This document shows, one piece after another, positions 24,126-38,500 of a stretch of DNA of 64,000 nucleotides. The position numbers and the translations under genes were made by a program. The stretch's first letter is position 1. Every line of letters begins with the position of its first letter. Below the pieces are notes generated by a model. The model saw only the letters and a list, made by a program, of their open reading frames with translations. It did no database searches and was not told where the DNA came from. Location: the NCBI GenBank assembly GCA_026874595.1, contig CM049307.1:50899370-50963369 (forward strand), in the 5' to 3' direction. This stretch comes from Sipunculus nudus. Taxonomy: Eukaryota; Annelida; Sipuncula; Golfingiida; Sipunculidae.

Positions 24126-26022
24126 GCGATTTTCTTTGGTTTTCCGTATCTCCTCTGATACAACCGTACGGATTGCCGTGATATTCGATATGCGTATGCT
24201 CCGGGTTTGTCGAAAGAGATTCCACCCACCTATATTTGCAATATTTGCGTATTACGTGCATAATTAATAATATTTTTTGTGTCTTCGGGCCCGGTAACAC
24301 AATGACAATAGAGTGTGTGATGGCGGGACAGAGTTTTACTCGACTCTCTCACTTGAACACATTGGCACAGTTTTCAAACGGGAGTGTTCTTTGGGAATGT
24401 TGGATATTTAAAAAATATACAGCCATTAAATATACTTCATACTTTAATGCTTTCGCGAAATTCTGCGCAGCGGGATTGCCCGACCATGCATGTGAGTGCA
24501 CAGTTTTTATGCGATTTTAGTGATTTTCCGTATCTCTTCTGATACCACCGTACAGATTGCCGTATTTCTCGATATACATATTCTCCGGGTTTGTTAGAAG
24601 AGACTCCACCCACTTTATTTGCAATGTTTGCTTATTACGTGCATTATTAAAAAAATTGATATGTGCTCTCCCGCGGCCGCCTCTTTTCCTTGTGTCCGGT
24701 AACACAATGGCCATAGAGTGTGTGATGGCGGGCCAGACATTTACTCCGGGGCCCTATCTGGGGTTTTCGTACATTTCGATGCACTGGCCCGAAATAATCC
24801 CCATCGGTGGTCCCTTCCAAAAGAGGGATCTTTAAAAGAATTGTTTGCAGGCCTTCCTGTGACCGGGATGTCGCACGAAGAGGGCACCTTCCTGCGACCT
24901 CCCTCACATGACCTGATATGCTTGAAGGCTCATCTACCGGGTCGCAGGAATCCGTGATGGTTATACAATCGCACACGGTCGCACGAAGTCGAGGCTCTTG
25001 CACGCGATTAGGGTCCCAGACAAATATTCACCAACACATGAAGCCTACTATCAAACAGATGGAAGGTATATGTTTACCAAATTCACGTCGTGGTTGGTAC
25101 GGTGTGATGTGTACACGTGTGGAGGGCACCACCAAAGTTGTAAACACATAATATTGACTAAAAATGTCTTGAAAATCGAGATTTTTTTTCGCATTTCAAA
25201 AGTTACAAATGCAAAATTCGTGTAAATGTGTAAAATAAACTCGTTTGAACTGGTATTGGTTTCTTAACATATATGCATGTGTCATCTCATTTTGAATAAT
25301 GTTAATGCAATACTCATTGTTTTAAAGACTTTTTATTCTTTCATTCAGTATGTACGCTTATTATGCAAACTCCGCTTAGGGATAAAGTCTATTGTAAGCA
25401 AGAAATGCCTTCATAGAGGAGATATCGTTTAGGAGAATGCTCTTATATAAGGGGGATCTTCAAGAGAATCATAAATACCCGAACGGTAGTGAATTCAGTG
25501 ACTGTCTGGATGGATAACACTGGGTCAGTTTTCAAAAAGGAATGGTCTTGGGATTGGGTGATATTTAAGAAAATTCGTCCATTTCATGTACCATGCACGT
25601 AATATAATGCTACCACGAACTTTTGCGCAGCGGGATTGCCCGACCACGTGAGGGCTTAGATTTTGTGTGTGATCATGGGAGTTCAGTTGTCGAGAACACG
25701 TCTCAGCGCTACTGTAATACCATGCAAGTTAACAGGTTGCTTTACTGGTGGATTGACTGGCTCGGAGGGCAACTTTAAATAGCGATGTTCAGCAAAATAT
25801 ATTTTCATATAAAAAATATTTCATTTATCATATCAACTTCTCCGAAAAATTGTCCGGTCAATCTCTTGGCTACAATAAGATTTTTATGCATAGCACCAAA
25901 CATATAATAGATCAATATATTTATAGCGTGACGCGATTTGTGTGATTTTTCGTATCTTTCCGTACGGGTTGCCGTGATTTTCGACCTGCATAATGCTCCG
26001 GGTTTGTCCGAAGACATTCCAT
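24126..26022 (+). repeat. Diverged direct repeats of two blocks (A three times, B twice)
   Basis: Block A (TTCCGTATCTC..GATAC..CCGTAC..ATTGCCGT..CTCCGGGTTTGT) occurs at about 24126-24333, 24512-24735 and, shorter, 25932-26022. Block B, holding CGCAGCGGGATTGCCCGACCA, occurs at about 24368-24525 and 25530-25680. The order A-B-A-B-A suggests an ancient tandem duplication of a ~1-kb unit. No coding function is seen. Confidence 0.6.
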
Positions 26023-29000
26023 CATTCGTACCGGAGCGTATTCGTCCAAGTCATCCAGACTCAGACACAAGGTCAAGTCAAAGACTTACACCAAATGTCG
26101 TCATCAAAAAGATCTTATTACGGTTACATTGTAGAATCAGGACATTCAATTTTGAAAGACATCGGAACTAACTGCTTGCCAAAAACCATGTGTAGCACGT
26201 GTAATTGCTAGTATCCTTTAATTTGACATTTCTGTGTCAATGGATACAAGAAAGTAAATAATTTGTCGCCAGATGGCAGCACCTGTGATCAACTCCTGCT
26301 TGCCAATTGCGCTAGCATGGCTGCTGGTCTGAAAGATTGACACGGTAGCCAACGAGAGCTGTCGAAGACTTGCATTACTAAGAATGCTTCCCGTTTATTT
26401 CGAGCTTTTCTACGGTTCCACAGCTAATGTAGCAATAGTCGCCTGTTCCACTCTTCACGACAGGTTGATAGAAATATTAAAAACAATCACTTGTATACAT
26501 AAAACGGACAACACGACTTTTTAAATTTTGGCTGAGTGTGTTACAATGGTCTTACAAAGTTTATCATTAAAGGATACATTCTTGTCTGGCGGCCCATAAA
26601 TTTGACTTGTAGCCACTGCCAATGACTGAAAGTGGAAACACCGTGAAGTCCTAATGGGAACGATGCCAATTGTGTCCTAAGTGGATTATGTTTTTCTCAT
26701 AAAATCCTGAGGAAATTGACATGTTGGGAAATGTCGGCAAAGGTGTATCGCATGCAGTGTATACCAGATATTGCAGAATACCATTCGTAAATTTTTAATC
26801 ATTTCCGCATGTTTAACCCCGTTTTATAAGAATCGGGCGTGTTTCAGTGTTTTTATTGTAGAGTCATTTTACCATGATCGTAGTTTGAATTCAAGACCAG
26901 CAGCCATATGATAGTTTCTTGGAACAGGAGAGAGATTTCCTCTAAAACATAATAAGACAGTTTGTTTGGTCAAATTTGTTTTTATTGCTTGGTAAACATA
27001 ACGTATTTTATCAGGTTCTGGTGTAATGGAGTGTATAAATGCCTGCGCTTTCATGGATACACTATTATAGATGGAATAATTGGTATTTAAAGAAGATTAT
27101 TGTCTCGTTTTCCTGTTATCCAAACGAACATGTATTATTATACTCGACCCCTCCTCGGAATCAAATGATCCGCCCCTATAATTCTTAAGACAGGCATGTT
27201 ATGTACAAGATCTAACCTGATGTAAATTATTAACCTGTTGGTAAACAAAAGAACTAGCAGTACACTCTTTATTATAACTGACAGTGGTGCCTCTCGACTT
27301 TTCTTAATCAGCTTCTCAGTGGCCACGCCTGGGATATGCTAGCTGTGACAACCCGACTCAGTATAGGCACCAAATATTGGGTAAGCCTAACTTAAGACAT
27401 GATACAAGTCATATCGAGGAATGCATCGCAGTGGTCTTCCAACATGTTGCTTTCATATCGTGGTAAACATCCCATAATCTTAACACTAGGCTACGAATGA
27501 TGAATTAACAACAGAAGAATACATGTGAACTCACAAACTAAACTATACTTCGTCTCTACGGTAACGAGTCATTTCCTGTATCGCCTATTCGTGCGGTCCG
27601 AAATTCAACATCATGCTAAGGGATTTTTAATATGCTGGGGTAAAACGGATTTTTTTTCTTGCTCATGTTAGGTATTGTTAGAAAGTATACAAAAACGTTA
27701 AGGATTGGTCTGGTTGATGAGGCGTTGTCAGGAATGACGAAAATATGTGCATCCTCACAGAGCCTTATAGTGCGTTCCTCGCTGGAAGATGTAACGGCAC
27801 TCTGACAGCCAGCTCGCTGATCGTAGAATCTCTAATTTCAGAGGGCCGAAATGGCGCTCGGGATATGCCTGTGATTGGTCTTGAAATGTCGTGGATGATA
27901 CCAAGAATGCCCTGGTAAGGGTCAATTTCCCGTATTTTCCAATGAATCCTGAGAAATGTGACATTTTTTTCCGAAAGGGCTATTGCTGCGCCATTTATTA
28001 GTGACTACGTACACTTTGCAAGAACGGGTAATGTGCTAGTTATGAAAATGGTTTGTTTCATGAATATTCCTACATTGTTATGATAGACCTCTGATATAAT
28101 TCCTTATGATAATGTTACATCAGACAACTTAGAAACCTGCCAAACCTTAAGCTGACTTTCTCAAGTTAAACAGTACTATTTTGTTGGAGAACTTTTTCAG
28201 TTGCTCTTACTCATAAGGTGCAGAACTCTATCATATTCTTGTCACTATCTTTTACCTAATATTTACACCATGTTTACTATAACCTTAACACTAACAAAAA
28301 GGAAAATAGACCTTTTAAACCACTCTGGGGACATCTTTCAGCGACAAAGGATACTGTCTTTGTCTGCTATATCTTCAAAATGGGGCCATATATTTGTTAC
28401 ATTTCATATTATTAACATCAGAACCTATGTTATCATTCCCAGCCAGGTGCCTGTCCCAGCCTCTGGCTTACAGCCAATTTTCCAAAAAATAACCAGGCAT
28501 GCAGAATCCTAACTCATTGCACCCGCACCCTTCATCGCTAATTTCGCGATATGTGCATATTAATCAAAAGCATGTCCCCCTAAAGCCTACTGAAAGACAG
28601 CAATGTTATTTGACAAGGACATGTTTATATGTAAAATAATTTTGTGCCTAATCTAATATTTCTTATAAGATCATGGTTATTACAAAAGAATACCGTACCT
28701 TCCTAATGGAGCGTTTTAAAATAAAATTTCCGTCCAAATTGACCGCAAGTCTCTCGCCATCTAGCGCCGATATTTAAAATCAGTTTTACATTTTATTTCC
28801 TTCAGTATAATATTGTCCATGAAAGTATGATCTTTATCGTTAGCATAAGAAAATTCAATGTTTTCAATGGGTAGATGAACAAATAAAAAAAATCAAAATC
28901 ATCTTCAGGAACACTTTGTTGCAAAGATGACCACCAAATGGCACTGAATATCAATTATTGCAGGGTTCATCACAAAAACGTGAGAGTTTATTGTATAACC

Positions 29001-29346
29001 ACAGCTTCAGCTGAAAATGGTATGGATTTTGATGCAATTTCTGTGATACTCTGAATTCTGCACTGGTTAGAGTACTTTTATTAAATAATAGGTCGAGTTT
29101 TGCTCCAACTTTGTTCCTACTCCCTCGACATCTGATGACGTTAAGACTATTTTATCGTAGCCATGTATCCGTTTCCAGAAAAACGGATACCAGCCAAGCG
29201 AGGTGTGTAGAGAGCCAATGTTGTAACATTGTATTTGATTGACAGATTACCGGCCCGATATTGATTTAGCGGGGAAAATGGAAGCAAAATTCGACCAATT
29301 ATTTTATAAGAGAAATGTTAGAGGAGCTTTTTTTTCGTGGTCACGA

Positions 29347-29558
29347 TCACTGACGTCTTTTCCATCTTGGATCAAGCAAATCCAGCACTTCGTTTGCCAT
29401 GGCAACGACCCCGGCCCACGCGCTGCTCGCTGACGGCAGTATCTGGTCCGGCGGTAATAACAGGCCGTATTGACCTTCATCCGGAAGTTCTATACCAAAC
29501 GAGTACTTTATTCCTAGTTTTTCATAGGTGTAATCCACGCTGGAGCCCGAGGCAATCC
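29347..29558 (-). CDS. Carboxypeptidase terminal exon with Glu270
   Basis: Acceptor ttttttcag; stop TGA at 29347-29349 after WKRRQ. It begins with the split Gly (position 248) and [15 protein letters not shown], then [20 protein letters not shown]. Glu270 is in IEL. The short basic tail is of ordinary length. Confidence 0.9.
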
Positions 29559-32500
29559 CTGAAAAAAAAGACAGGTTATACAGCCTTCTTTTAAAGCCAG
29601 CTTTTCACCTATCTTTTCTGTAGTATTTATGTGTGTACAGACTATGTCCGTGTAAGTATTGATGATTTGTAGGAGTTTTTGTTAAGAAAAAATCTTACAA
29701 TTCTTCTGTGATGGACGTATGATCTAGTTTATCTACAATAGTGCACGTGTCAATGTTTACAAACAGAAAAGCCATATATTCTAAGGTGGTTGGCTACGGA
29801 TTTGTGGAATTTGAAAGATCGTGAGTTGCAAGACGATCTTTGCAAAACTCTGGTTGGTCTGACTTGCGGCAAAATTTTCTTGCAATAAGTGTTCGGAATA
29901 TTTTGATCTGTTGGCGGTGTGGTCAGTGTGGCCCATTTTTATAAAAGGTTACTGGGATTTTCTATCAGATATCAGAATAAGTCCCTTTTTGTAAACCTCA
30001 AAACATATGTATTGGCGAAGGCGTTTATATTAAGGAAATATGTTGAAATGAATTGTAGTAATTTTTTTTTCGATGAATAAAACACCAAAGCAAGTTTATT
30101 GAAGTAAATTTTTCGATGAATTAAACACCAAAGCAAGTTTATCTGCGAAGTTGTCAATATGTAGGCAACCTGACAAAAGATCGATTTAATAAATAATATT
30201 TAGACCTTTTATGCTACTCGTAAATCGATGTTTGCTTTATGTCATTATTTATTTATAATAACATATATCATTACGAATTTCATAAGATCTTTCAAATCAT
30301 ATGTCATTAATGAAAAAGAAAAATGCTTTGCTTCGTTTTGTAAATGAAAACATCTTTACAGTAACAGGTTTATAAATCTGATTCAATTTGTTATCATAAA
30401 AACGTTAAATTGATTTCGTATCATAAACAAATTTCAGTACCAGAATCTAGAATACGAAACAAAATAAGGTTTGTGTAGGAAAGTGTTTGAACGCTGCTGG
30501 CTGTAACGTACCGATGACTTTGGAGATCGGTCCAACTTTGAATTCTGTACCATTGACTTTCTTGGCAGCTTTTGCCCCTATGTTGGCCAAGGTGAACTAC
30601 AATGAAATAAAATGAACTTTATGTATAGTTATGGGTTGATTTCTGATCAGAAAGAGGGATTAAGGTGTGTTAAATGGAAAATAAGAATTACAGATGTACC
30701 ATTCTTTCGGCCTACAAAATAAGCGTTCATTTTAACTCAATTATGTAAAACGAAGCAAATATAAAGAAAACATAAAACATAAAATTATTCCGTGAAAGTT
30801 AATTCATGATGTATTTGATAAAAAAAAAAATATAAAGATAAAATATTAAACCTAACGCTAATATAATGTAAATCATTAAAATGATTTAAACAACGCCAAT
30901 ATTAAATCAAACGTTAATTAAAAACAAATAAAAAGTAAGATCATATAGCAAGTCTTTTCTGGGTTTCTACATCAGGGCGGGGACATGACCAAGCATTGTG
31001 ATAAGACTTATTATATCCAATCAGAACGGGGTGTCTCGGATTTTAAACTTTGAGTAGGATGCATCATGCGGTATCACGCTCTCATTGGTCTGAATACAAT
31101 TATTTGCCTTGTGCCAGCCCTGGTGGTGAAACCCGGAGAGTCGTGCTATAGAAAGCAGCGGTTGAAGCATAGGAGATAAAGATCGACTGCAGTGTATAAC
31201 CACTGCGTGAGGAGTGTTATATTCCTGTGTTACCAGTGTTTTTGCGTCTTTAGTAGGAACTCCATTCTTGTAGCTGTATGGCGTCATCCAGAGCTGTCCA
31301 AAGCTGTGTAAGGCGACGTACATCTGTATGTCGTCCATATGGAAACGCAGGAAGTCCGCCACGGCTCTGACTTCCGGTTCAGAAAACGGAAACGGTCCGT
31401 GGTAGCGGTGACTGCAAGGATCATCCGATGTACCAGATTCTGCTCAGAAAAAGAAAAGAGATCAGTCGTAGTGATATGTGCACCGAGGATTATTATAAGG
31501 AAAGGGAAATCACTAACTTTTTGCCATGATAGATTTCTTTGAGTGAATCCTTTCGCTCTTATATGTATGATTATTATTATGGTAAACCTAAACAGTAAAC
31601 CTTAGAAAATCACGATTCAAGAACAATTCAAATTTTGTTATTAGAAGTTAGTTTTCATCTAATAAGTTTGTTGCGTTTTAGTCATCTAATTATCCCATCG
31701 CAACGAAGTTGCAAGAGGGGATATAGTAACGCCACCGTTCGTGCGTGCGTCCGTCCGGAATTGGCTTGTGGACCTATTTCAAGCCAAACCATTTGACCAA
31801 AACCCTTTATCTGGCACATATGGCTTCCCACCCAAAAGTTAAGGTCCTCTCGATTTAGAGGTCACGGGGTCATTGGTCAAGTCCACAGACACATTTCTTG
31901 TAAAAAAAAAAAAAAAACAAAAAAAACTTGTGGACCTATTTTATGCCAAACCTTTCGACCAAAACCTTTCTTCTTGCACATAAAGCTTATCCTTTTACAG
32001 GTGAAGAACTCTTTTGATTTTGAGATCACATGGTCAAAGGTCAAGGCTACATGACCCATTTCTTAAAAAAAAAACTGTGGACCTATTTTAAGCCTAACCG
32101 TTTGACTGAAACCTTACATCTTGCACGTTTGGCTCGCTCACCCACGGAGGAAGAAACCTATCCATTTTGAGGTCACAGAGTCAAAGGTCAAGGTCACGGA
32201 GCTGCCAACCTCATTTCCACACTGTCTAATACACCTAGTATAATTATGCTCCCGTGTGTAGGGATGTTCTGCTTTGCGGTGCCCTTGTTACATCGTCGGA
32301 TGTCAGGGGACAGTCGACAGTGTTGTAGAATACCCCCTAAGAGCCAAAAGCCCCCTCTATAAATGACCAAGAGGACGAAAACACCCTACTAGAACATAAA
32401 ATTTTCTTCATTCTCATCAAATATTACGGAATATACCTCATATTTTATTATGTATTTTGTTGTTACGAATATAATTTGCCTATTTTTTAACACAATACTA

Positions 32501-35500
32501 ATTTACATCTTATCTTACCATTCAGCAACATACTACACGATAATATTTATGACAAATCCGCAATGTTCACGATATAAGATGCATGATTTGAGAATTGTGT
32601 TGATAACAACGTGAAGAAACAAAGTAGATGACGGAATTATCTCTAAATCGGTATGTTCATAATTATGTGTTTTATCCCCCCCCCCCCCCAAAAAAAAAGA
32701 GTGACGGGACAAAAGTACTTGTGAGGGGGACATGTCCCCCTTAAAGGAAGGCCCAAGGTTGTGTGACTGGGAGAAGCACGCATTAGGGCTGGATACCAGC
32801 CTACTTGCCATATAATATGAACGTCGTGTTTGTATCTGTAGTACTTTGGTAATAGCTATTATCTGACAAAACTTATACCAGTAATACCTTCTACATAGTC
32901 ACTTTCCAATGCTTTATTCATTTAGTCTGTCAAGCTTACAACTCATCCGTGGGAGTGTTGATTACCAATTTTAATACATTAATAGTAACTTTACGTTTTT
33001 TATTTATATAATTTTCACTATATTTGCCACCTTACCTGCCCAGTGTAAATCCCAGTTCCTGTTCGGGTCCACGCCAACACATCCAGAACCATCATCATGG
33101 CGGGATCGTGTCTTCCTCCATAGTCGATTCTACAAAAAGCATATCCTTGTTAAATTGAGAGCAAAGCCAAGGCAATAAACAAGCAATATCCTGCAAAACC
33201 CATGGATCTGTATGTGTATGAAGATATGATTATAATTGTTTAAAGACATATGTTTCAAAGACATAAAGTGAAACTAGCCTTAACATTGCCAGTATATGTT
33301 TTATAAACAGTTTTATAATCAATATTAGCAGTAAACTAGATGTATCCAATTGCTAAGTGATCACTGAGAGATAAAGGGTATATGAGCGATAATGGGTTTC
33401 GGCTAAGGGGTGTACGACCTTAGGAATAAGGTCAAGATAGAAAATACATAACAGGTGCAAATCTATGACCTAGGCCCAGTTATGTGAAGGATTAGCAGTT
33501 TTTGGCCCTAGGTTCGCCATATTAGTCAAGAACAGTTTATTAACTTACGGTGCGGATTTGGATGCGGACCTAGTCATCGGGGGGGGGGGGGGGGGGATAT
33601 GTTACTTGAATATGTCAAATTCATGTGCTATGAAGTAAAGTACAGCGTCTTTTGAACTTAAAAAAAAATCTGCTGATGTTAAATGAAAATTGAGAAAGTT
33701 AATATGTGTTTATATTATTCTAGGATTTAGCCGAAAGTAAATTAATATATAGTCTGTCCCTCAAAGGTTTGCACAATGAAATTTGTGGATATTTTAATAA
33801 ATTTGCAGATCAGTTAAAAATAAGCTGCAATGAAAGAAATAAGGTATAGGCCTAATTATCCAGTGGCAAAACAATCCCATACCTTTCAAAATATTTTAGT
33901 TATGCAATAAAATCAAAATTTGAGAAAAACAGTGTATTTTTTCCAACATCATAACCCCCATTCTCCGCCACGCCGAGAGACAAAATGCTTCACCCCTTTA
34001 CACCTCAAAAGTGTAGCAGAGAGACCAAATGTACAACCAAATGGATGAAGGTCAATGTCACATAATCAAACACACAACATTTAAAAGTTTTAATTGGTCA
34101 TCTAATGTCATGAATCTCCTAAAAAAATTATCTGTCAAAGCAGTAGGTTAGAGGGACCTATTTCGGGGTCCGGTCACGGTCCGCCCATCTTGTGGCGTCA
34201 AGAGTGAGGAGGGATTAAATATTGCAGGGCAGCAGAGGGTATCAGGCATTAAATGTATGAGGAAAAGAACATTGTTTCCAGATGATGGGCGACAGGAGAC
34301 TTTTAATAATATTTTATTCCCATCAGTTGCCATATTTTTTTGGTATTTGACGCGACTGAATGTGTCAGTGCTGATGGTGTGTGCATGGTTCGGCAGGTGG
34401 CGACATTGTGGTGAATAATAGTGAACTACAGACACTGGTCTCTGGCGGAAAAAATGAGATACGGAACCTTTTGGACTAAAATAAAATTTCAGTTGTTGAT
34501 CTTGAGTTCGATGTATAACATGATGCCAAACACTCGATAGAAAAAAATTTCCCAGTGCATCTAACATGTGTACCTTATATAATATGTTATAAGGCCTGGA
34601 AATTCGTTCCTCTTATCTGTACCCTATTGCATATGCCATGTTACTTGGCCACAAGATTTAAGAACGAGAAGGATGCAAAATATAAATGTTGGTTTGGAAT
34701 GATGTTTTTTTTATCTAACAGTAGGCATTTATTCCTTCTTTGATCAGCTATAGTCACACTGTACTTGATCATATTTAAGTATAAAGGAATAATCACCAAA
34801 TTTCAATTGGCACCTACTGGTAAAACAAAAATTATAAGAAAGTAATATAAAGATCATCAGTGGCAGTGCCCTTACTGATGTCCAAGTGAAGTCGTATCCA
34901 TCCACATTAAACAGCGGCATTATGTACCAGATGAACTGGTCCACAGCCTCAGGTACGTTAGAGGCGCTACCTTGTGTCAATGCCTGCAAACAGAAAACGA
35001 AAAATGGTACATTTACGTAATATACATAACACTAGATATTTTAGGTTATTTTCGGAGAAAGTATTAATTTATCCTTTAAAAAGAATTACTGACTTAGACT
35101 CCATTCGGTGTCTCTTAAATAAGGATAACTATATATTATATATAGGTATATGACGGTCGACCTATTAATTTTAAACCCCCGCATCAAAATGTTTTGTTTT
35201 GATTTTCAATAGAAACTTACCAATTTTGAGCTCCAGCTGCTTGGACATTTCTTTCAAGATAATACAATTTTGATCAAATTTCCTTTGTTTTGTTGGGCTT
35301 TTACTTGTTTAGCAAAGACAATCTGTTATTATTATGCTTTTTCCTGATTATATGACATTTTTATCAAAATATACAAAAAAGGAAAAAAACAAAAACCTTT
35401 TTTTGGTCTTAAATAGATATTTAAACGTTAGTCACGTTATATGGAATCGAAGACTACGTTGCCGGATAAATATTTCAACATATTTCAAGTTAATGAATAC

Positions 35501-38500
35501 AGATGTACTTTTATCGAGTCGCTTATGGCAGCCACAAATAATTCAAATTTGTTAGCCCTTTATTGGGAGACATACGTGTATGAAAAAGAGCGCGGTGGCA
35601 GGTCCTATCCATTCATCTCCATGGATACCGGCGTCCACCCAGACTGCGGGTTTCTCAGTGCTGCCCCCTCTGTTTACCTGCGGATATTACCAATATGACC
35701 TTTAACACATTATCTTTTCAATATAAACGTAGTATTTACAGTGTACAAAAAGGTACTTCATGTGAAACTGGTTAATACTAAACTCAAGAAAATAACAATT
35801 GGTAATTAGCTGTTGAAAACATTCAACCGTAAGCTGAGTCCTAAAAAAATCAATGAAACCTAGGTGAAAATCGGAAATATCGGATATGTCATCTATTAAA
35901 CTAAGTATGTCCAGGACGATGCTTCCTACAGCTTGCACTTCTTCAGAGATTTCTGGAGACATTACTTTGCAACATGTTTCAATCAATTAAATCGTATGTA
36001 CATTAGTAATATATTTTTGCACAAAAATAGCCTAGAGTATTTACAATAAAACTAGTCAAATCATGTATCTATCTGTGAGCTATAAGAGAAACGAGTAAAT
36101 CATTAGAACTTCAAATACATAATACCATTTTTGAAAATTTCTTCTTTCTCTGCCTTACATTATTTGTATAGGCACTAATTATATACTACATGTATATTTT
36201 TCACACTGTTTATCCTCCTTTATATATAAATATAACATAAACAATTAGTTGTTTAAAATATAGTTGAGTTCATTTCAGCAAGATTCTCACACACATACTA
36301 TATGCATATATGTGTTGGAAAACTGGATAAATTGCCCGGCCAATAAAACAGTAATTATTCATGTATGGGTTATCTATTATACGTTAAACGGCTATACTGC
36401 ACACTCTAAATGCTTGAAATGCACGTGAATATGTGTGGTGGGTAAAAGCATAAAGGGGTAGTTCAATAACGATTTTCTGCATATCAGCACCTTCTTATGT
36501 TCATTCGGTGAAACGCATAACACTCATCTCCATGGATATACGTGGCCAGCAGCATTTATACAACGTAATGAATGAAATGTATGATTCAAGTTTCCATTAA
36601 ATGTAATTGAGGTATAATTTAAACATCTAAATCATTTCAAGAATGAAGTGGCGCTAAGCAGCAAAAGCGGTAATACCGAAAATAACAAACACCGTTTCAA
36701 AGTACCCCGTAGACATATACGTAAATCTCTTGTACGGTTATGCGCACTTCGCGTAGAAGTCATACATTCACTCTCCTGACTAATCGTAGCTACAACTAGA
36801 AATTTGCATTCAGAGAGTGTAGACCTCCGCCAAGGCAGATCATTAATTACCCCATATGGCATCGTCAAAAAGCAGCATTTTTCCTTTTGAAAACATTCGT
36901 GGATCCAGATGTTGAACCGGACCGCCCTCAAAATTTAATCAGTTGTTCCTTGCATCTTTACCAGGATATCCTGAGTTTCATCTAAACCAGTTGATAACTT
37001 TTGAGAAATTTTGCTAACAGGCAAACAGACAGACCAACGCCACCAAAACCATAACCCCGCTTCTTGGCGGAGGCAAATATAGTGGGTGATCGTGAGAGAA
37101 GCTCCATGATATCACCTGTTACGATATCACCGTTCTAAGATTTAGCACGATGGCTCTACGAGCTGTGGAAACCAAGCTAGACTTTTCTACGACCTGAAAG
37201 CCGGTTAATCACGGCTGCGGACGGTTCTCTCACGTCCACGTGCCGACTGACTTACGACCAGCTACGACTCTTTAAAATATAACCAATTTTCGATGTTCGA
37301 TGAACCTCACCTGATCATGTCGGACATCGCCGATAGATACCGCTAGTGTGCTGAATAAAGGCGGTTTAAAAAAAAATTTACATCAATACTTACCTTAACT
37401 ACCACCAGAGGGCGCCCTTCCCATGACATTCCGATGTTGATGAGTGTCAAGACATTTGGTTGTTTATTGGCCAGTTCCTCTAACCAGTCGTATATCTACA
37501 ATTGACAGTGGAGAGCAAATATTTCCCCGAATTGATTAAAGAATAAAAAAAACCCTAATTTTATAACATTCAATTAAAGATACCATTTCTTGTTATGTTT
37601 ATGCGTTGTTTTTCTTTCCTATGTATTTTTCTGTTTGTAAAGTGGCTAATATCAGAACCAGTGCTCTGTATGTATTTATCAGGGTTTATACCTACGTTGT
37701 ACGCTAATGAAAAAAAAAACGGGATTAACCTGCAGAGAATCGAACACTGACTGTTCCCATTCCGTTGTGAATGAAGTCGGAAACTATAAATGTATATGGA
37801 GAACCTCTTTTGTTGTTATATTCAATCATATCCAAATGGCAATGTGAAAACTATACAAAAATGGCAAAATACAGATAACAATTATTTTTAATGCCTGATA
37901 AGTCAGCAGAAGAGAATATTGTCTTATAATTAAGAGCGCAAGGGGCCTATACCGATATCTGTCGTTACTTGGATAAAGAAAATGACCTTTTATAAACACA
38001 GGACAAAACTTGACGATCCCCGTTGCACTGACTGGACGTTTTATTTACATCTACATGTTTAAACCATGTTGGGACGCGGAAAAAACGGTCGAAGGTCGTT
38101 ACACAAGCACACCAAACAAGAAATACGTGGAAAAAAACAGACGAACCAGATTTTAGCGACTGAAAAAAGATTCTCAAAATATTTTCAGCACCATTTACTT
38201 GTGATCTTTTAACTTTCGCACTTGAGCAGTCGGCCACCTCCGGTTACATGCCTTTTTTGTCATCATAGGCACAGGTACTGTTTACTCATAACTTGTAAAT
38301 AATAAGCCTCATATCACCGTCGAAGGAGTTTTCAGAACTTTTTCAGAAGTTACACACAGTTTATTGATATGCATGCAAATTTAGCCAGATCTCAAATAAA
38401 TTCTGCAAATAAGTCACAAGAATAGCCAGCTTTAATCTAATACAGCTATGATATTTATAGGATCGTCTCCCATACGTGTGGTAAACTCAGGTTATTAAAT

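Larger units (their letters stand above)
20000..29346. other. Intergenic region between convergent genes
   Basis: No gene recognised. It holds an AGCTCAG copy (21301), a tRNA-derived SINE (22985), an (AT)n tract (23174-23210), long direct repeats (24126-26022) and a stretch at 29145-29260 shared with the JmjC intron island. Several frames of 60-120 codons exist but none shows recognisable domains or splice context. Confidence 0.5.

Noticed and set aside
35441-35698. Plus-strand frame of 85 codons
   Set aside because: It is the antisense shadow of the carboxypeptidase zinc-motif exon, which has matching splice sites and family residues on the minus strand.
37700-37760. tRNA-like B box and T run on the minus strand
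   Set aside because: No matching 5' acceptor half or A box lies upstream.
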